Assembly (NCBI RefSeq): GCF_900156395.1
Contig: NZ_FTNL01000006.1
Location: 1 to 64,000 of the forward strand
DNA: 64,000 nt
Reading direction: 5' to 3'
Source: Fluoribacter gormanii
GTDB lineage: Bacteria > Pseudomonadota > Gammaproteobacteria > Legionellales > Legionellaceae
Shown here one piece after another: positions 62,779-64,000 of the stretch. The translations under genes and the position numbers were made by a program. Below the pieces are notes generated by a model. It was not told where the DNA came from, made no database searches, and worked only from the letters and a program-made list of their open reading frames with translations. Numbering within the stretch: the stretch's first letter is position 1; each line of letters opens with the position of its first letter.

Positions 62779-63627
62779 ATGAAATGCAATCTCATAGGAG
62801 CTGGCCGGTTAGGGAAAAATATTGCTTTAGCCCTATTTAAAGCACACTTTATCTCATCAATAACGATTTGCAATCGCAGCTTGGAAAGTGCGCAAAAAGC
62901 ACATCTTGAGCTGGGTTTTGGCCAGACAATTGACAACTTAGCGGACTTACCTGCAGCAGAAATAACCTGGATATGTTGTAATGATGATGCCATTGAGCAG
63001 GTTGTTGAAACCTTAGCTTACCGTACCACTATAAAACCAGGCAGTTTTGTCATCCATAGCAGCGGCGTACTCAGCTCGGCATTACTTGCCCCATTAAGAA
63101 AACAAGGCTGTTTCGTGGCAAGTTTTCATCCTTTAAAAGCGTTTAAGACAAATTATCTTGAGCACACCGCATTTAAGCAAGTCGACTGTGTCTTAGAGGG
63201 AGATCAGGAAGTATGTGCATGGTTGAAGCGCTCTTTTGAGCAGTTAGGCGCGCAAACAATTAGCATTAACCCCGAGGCAAAAGCAGCCTATCATGCTGCA
63301 GCCTGCATGGCTTCGAACTATTTAATTACCTTGGCAGCCTGCAGTGAAGAATTATTGATGAACGCCGGCATAAATCGCCAGCAAAGCCGACAGATGATGG
63401 TCAATTTAATGCAAGGAAATCTCAATAATTTATTGCAAACCGAACATATCGCCGAGTCTCTCACCGGACCATTGGCAAGAGGCGATATCCAAACCATCGC
63501 CTTGCATTTGGACTCCATAGATAATCCTCAAATAAAGGATTTATACCAAACTGCAGCCTTGGCTACATTGCCGATGACCCAATTATCTGTAGAACTAAAG
63601 CAGAAGATTAGAGATCTTTGTAGTTAG
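62779..63627 (+). CDS. Rossmann-like/DUF2520 domain protein
   Basis: The N-terminal NAD(P)-binding domain begins CNLIGAGRLGKNIALALFKA and continues with ITWICCNDDAIEQVV and FVIHSSGVLSSALL. The DUF2520 helical domain holds FHPLKAFKTN and AAYHAAACMASNYLITLAA. The family resembles 6-phosphogluconate or ketopantoate reductase folds; its substrate is not established. I prefer the ATG at 62779; GTG 62737 and ATG 62752 are in frame. Confidence 0.88.
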   Translation: MKCNLIGAGRLGKNIALALFKAHFISSITICNRSLESAQKAHLELGFGQTIDNLADLPAAEITWICCNDDAIEQVVETLAYRTTIKPGSFVIHSSGVLSSALLAPLRKQGCFVASFHPLKAFKTNYLEHTAFKQVDCVLEGDQEVCAWLKRSFEQLGAQTISINPEAKAAYHAAACMASNYLITLAACSEELLMNAGINRQQSRQMMVNLMQGNLNNLLQTEHIAESLTGPLARGDIQTIALHLDSIDNPQIKDLYQTAALATLPMTQLSVELKQKIRDLCS

Positions 63628-63674
63628 GATATCAAACCTTGTAGCCGTAACCTGGAGAATTATTGGCAGGAAAC

Positions 63675-63701
63675 CCTGGGTTTCACTTTGCCAAACCCAG
63701 G
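63675..63701. terminator. hairpin between convergent genes
   Basis: CCTGGGTTT at 63675-63683 and AAACCCAGG at 63693-63701 pair perfectly around a 9-nt loop. The hairpin is shared by the DUF2520 gene and the gene at the right edge. It resembles the other CCCGGGT-like hairpins in the window. Confidence 0.6.
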
Positions 63702-63732
63702 CTACATAAGTTGTTTATATCAGATCGCTACA

Positions 63733-64000
63733 TTAATCTGAATTACTCATGCCAAAGCCTGGAGGCCTAGCGGTAACATCCTTTTGTGGAGCACCTTGTT
63801 TTTTTCTTTCTTGATTTAAAAAACTCTTCATATCTGCCACAGAAGTAGATCTTGTTAAAGATTCGGACTGATCCAAGTTTCCCAGATCAGGTGAAGACTG
63901 AGACCTATTCAATTTCGGTTCACTTACTTGCTTCTGTTCCGCACCTTTCTCCTTATATAATTGGCTCATGTCAGACACAGATGGTTGTCTTTCCTTTGCA
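63733..64000 (-). CDS. C-terminal end of a Ser/Gln-rich protein cut by the window edge
   Basis: The frame is open to the window's right edge, so the GTG at 63978 need not be the start. The visible 88 residues are polar and probably disordered. They contain an imperfect internal repeat: SVSDMSQLYKEK and SVADMKSFLNQER, with SSPDLGNLDQSE between. Repeats of this kind look like short linear interaction motifs. The protein ends RPPGFGMSNSD. I do not recognise the family. Confidence 0.6.
   Translation of the reverse strand, partial: AKERQPSVSDMSQLYKEKGAEQKQVSEPKLNRSQSSPDLGNLDQSESLTRSTSVADMKSFLNQERKKQGAPQKDVTARPPGFGMSNSD

Noticed and set aside
1-64000. CRISPR array
   Set aside because: No regularly spaced direct repeats and no cas-like genes were seen.
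1-64000. Ribosomal RNA genes
   Set aside because: No conserved rRNA segments recognised in the window.

Overview
The window looks like chromosomal DNA of a Legionella species or a close relative. The AT-rich composition, the housekeeping set (rapA, cfa, psd, a TsaC/Sua5-type gene) and the many large, low-homology proteins with eukaryotic-like or kinase-like motifs (the usual look of Dot/Icm effectors) point there. This is inferred from gene content; no database was searched.

Left part (1-28.6 kb): a decayed, mosaic genomic island. It opens with an IS481-type element and tRNA-Asn(GTT). A 35-bp partial copy of the 3' end of that tRNA lies at 28574-28608, so the two may be the island's attachment ends. 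Inside are a TraK-like gene beside a convincing IncP/RP4-type oriT (5034-5117) with no relaxase gene, a DUF927 helicase/primase-like ATPase, an AlpA-like regulator, a HigBA-like toxin-antitoxin pair with a palindromic operator, an orphan AbiEi-like protein, two broken copies of a P4-type integrase, a frameshifted DUF1016 nuclease gene and an ISL3 remnant.

The island carries two apparent biosynthetic loci. The first (9.6-16.7 kb, minus strand) has a class II DAHP synthase, a haem-oxygenase-like di-iron oxidase, a methyltransferase, an ATP-grasp ligase, a small serine hydrolase and an EamA exporter. A 4-oxalocrotonate-tautomerase-superfamily protein and a CMD-family gene broken by one stop codon follow. 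Together they could draw erythrose-4-phosphate and PEP into an aromatic or amino-acid-derived small molecule and export it. The second (18.2-20.4 kb, minus strand) has a 60-residue peptide, a borosin-like tetrapyrrole-methylase-fold methyltransferase and an MFS exporter, which is the layout of a minimal split borosin RiPP locus. The methyltransferase appears to start at an ATT codon, 31 codons upstream of the first conventional start. An unrecognised 438-residue protein lies between the two loci.

Middle (23.6-40 kb): candidate effectors (a kinase-like membrane protein, a PARG-like macrodomain hydrolase, an F-box-like protein, a large helical repeat protein) are mixed with metabolic genes (cupin, VIT transporter, AstE-like deacylase, alpha/beta hydrolase, methyltransferase, aminoglycoside-phosphotransferase-like kinase).

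Right part (40-64 kb): mostly core chromosome, with an HSL esterase, cfa, rapA, a thiolase, a glycerophosphodiesterase, tsaC, tRNA-Leu(CAG), a diguanylate cyclase, an SDR39U1-type epimerase, an ornithine cyclodeaminase homologue, psd and a DUF2520 protein. Two adjacent large candidate effectors (964 and 758 residues), three Legionella-type membrane or coiled-coil proteins and a gene cut by the window edge are interspersed.
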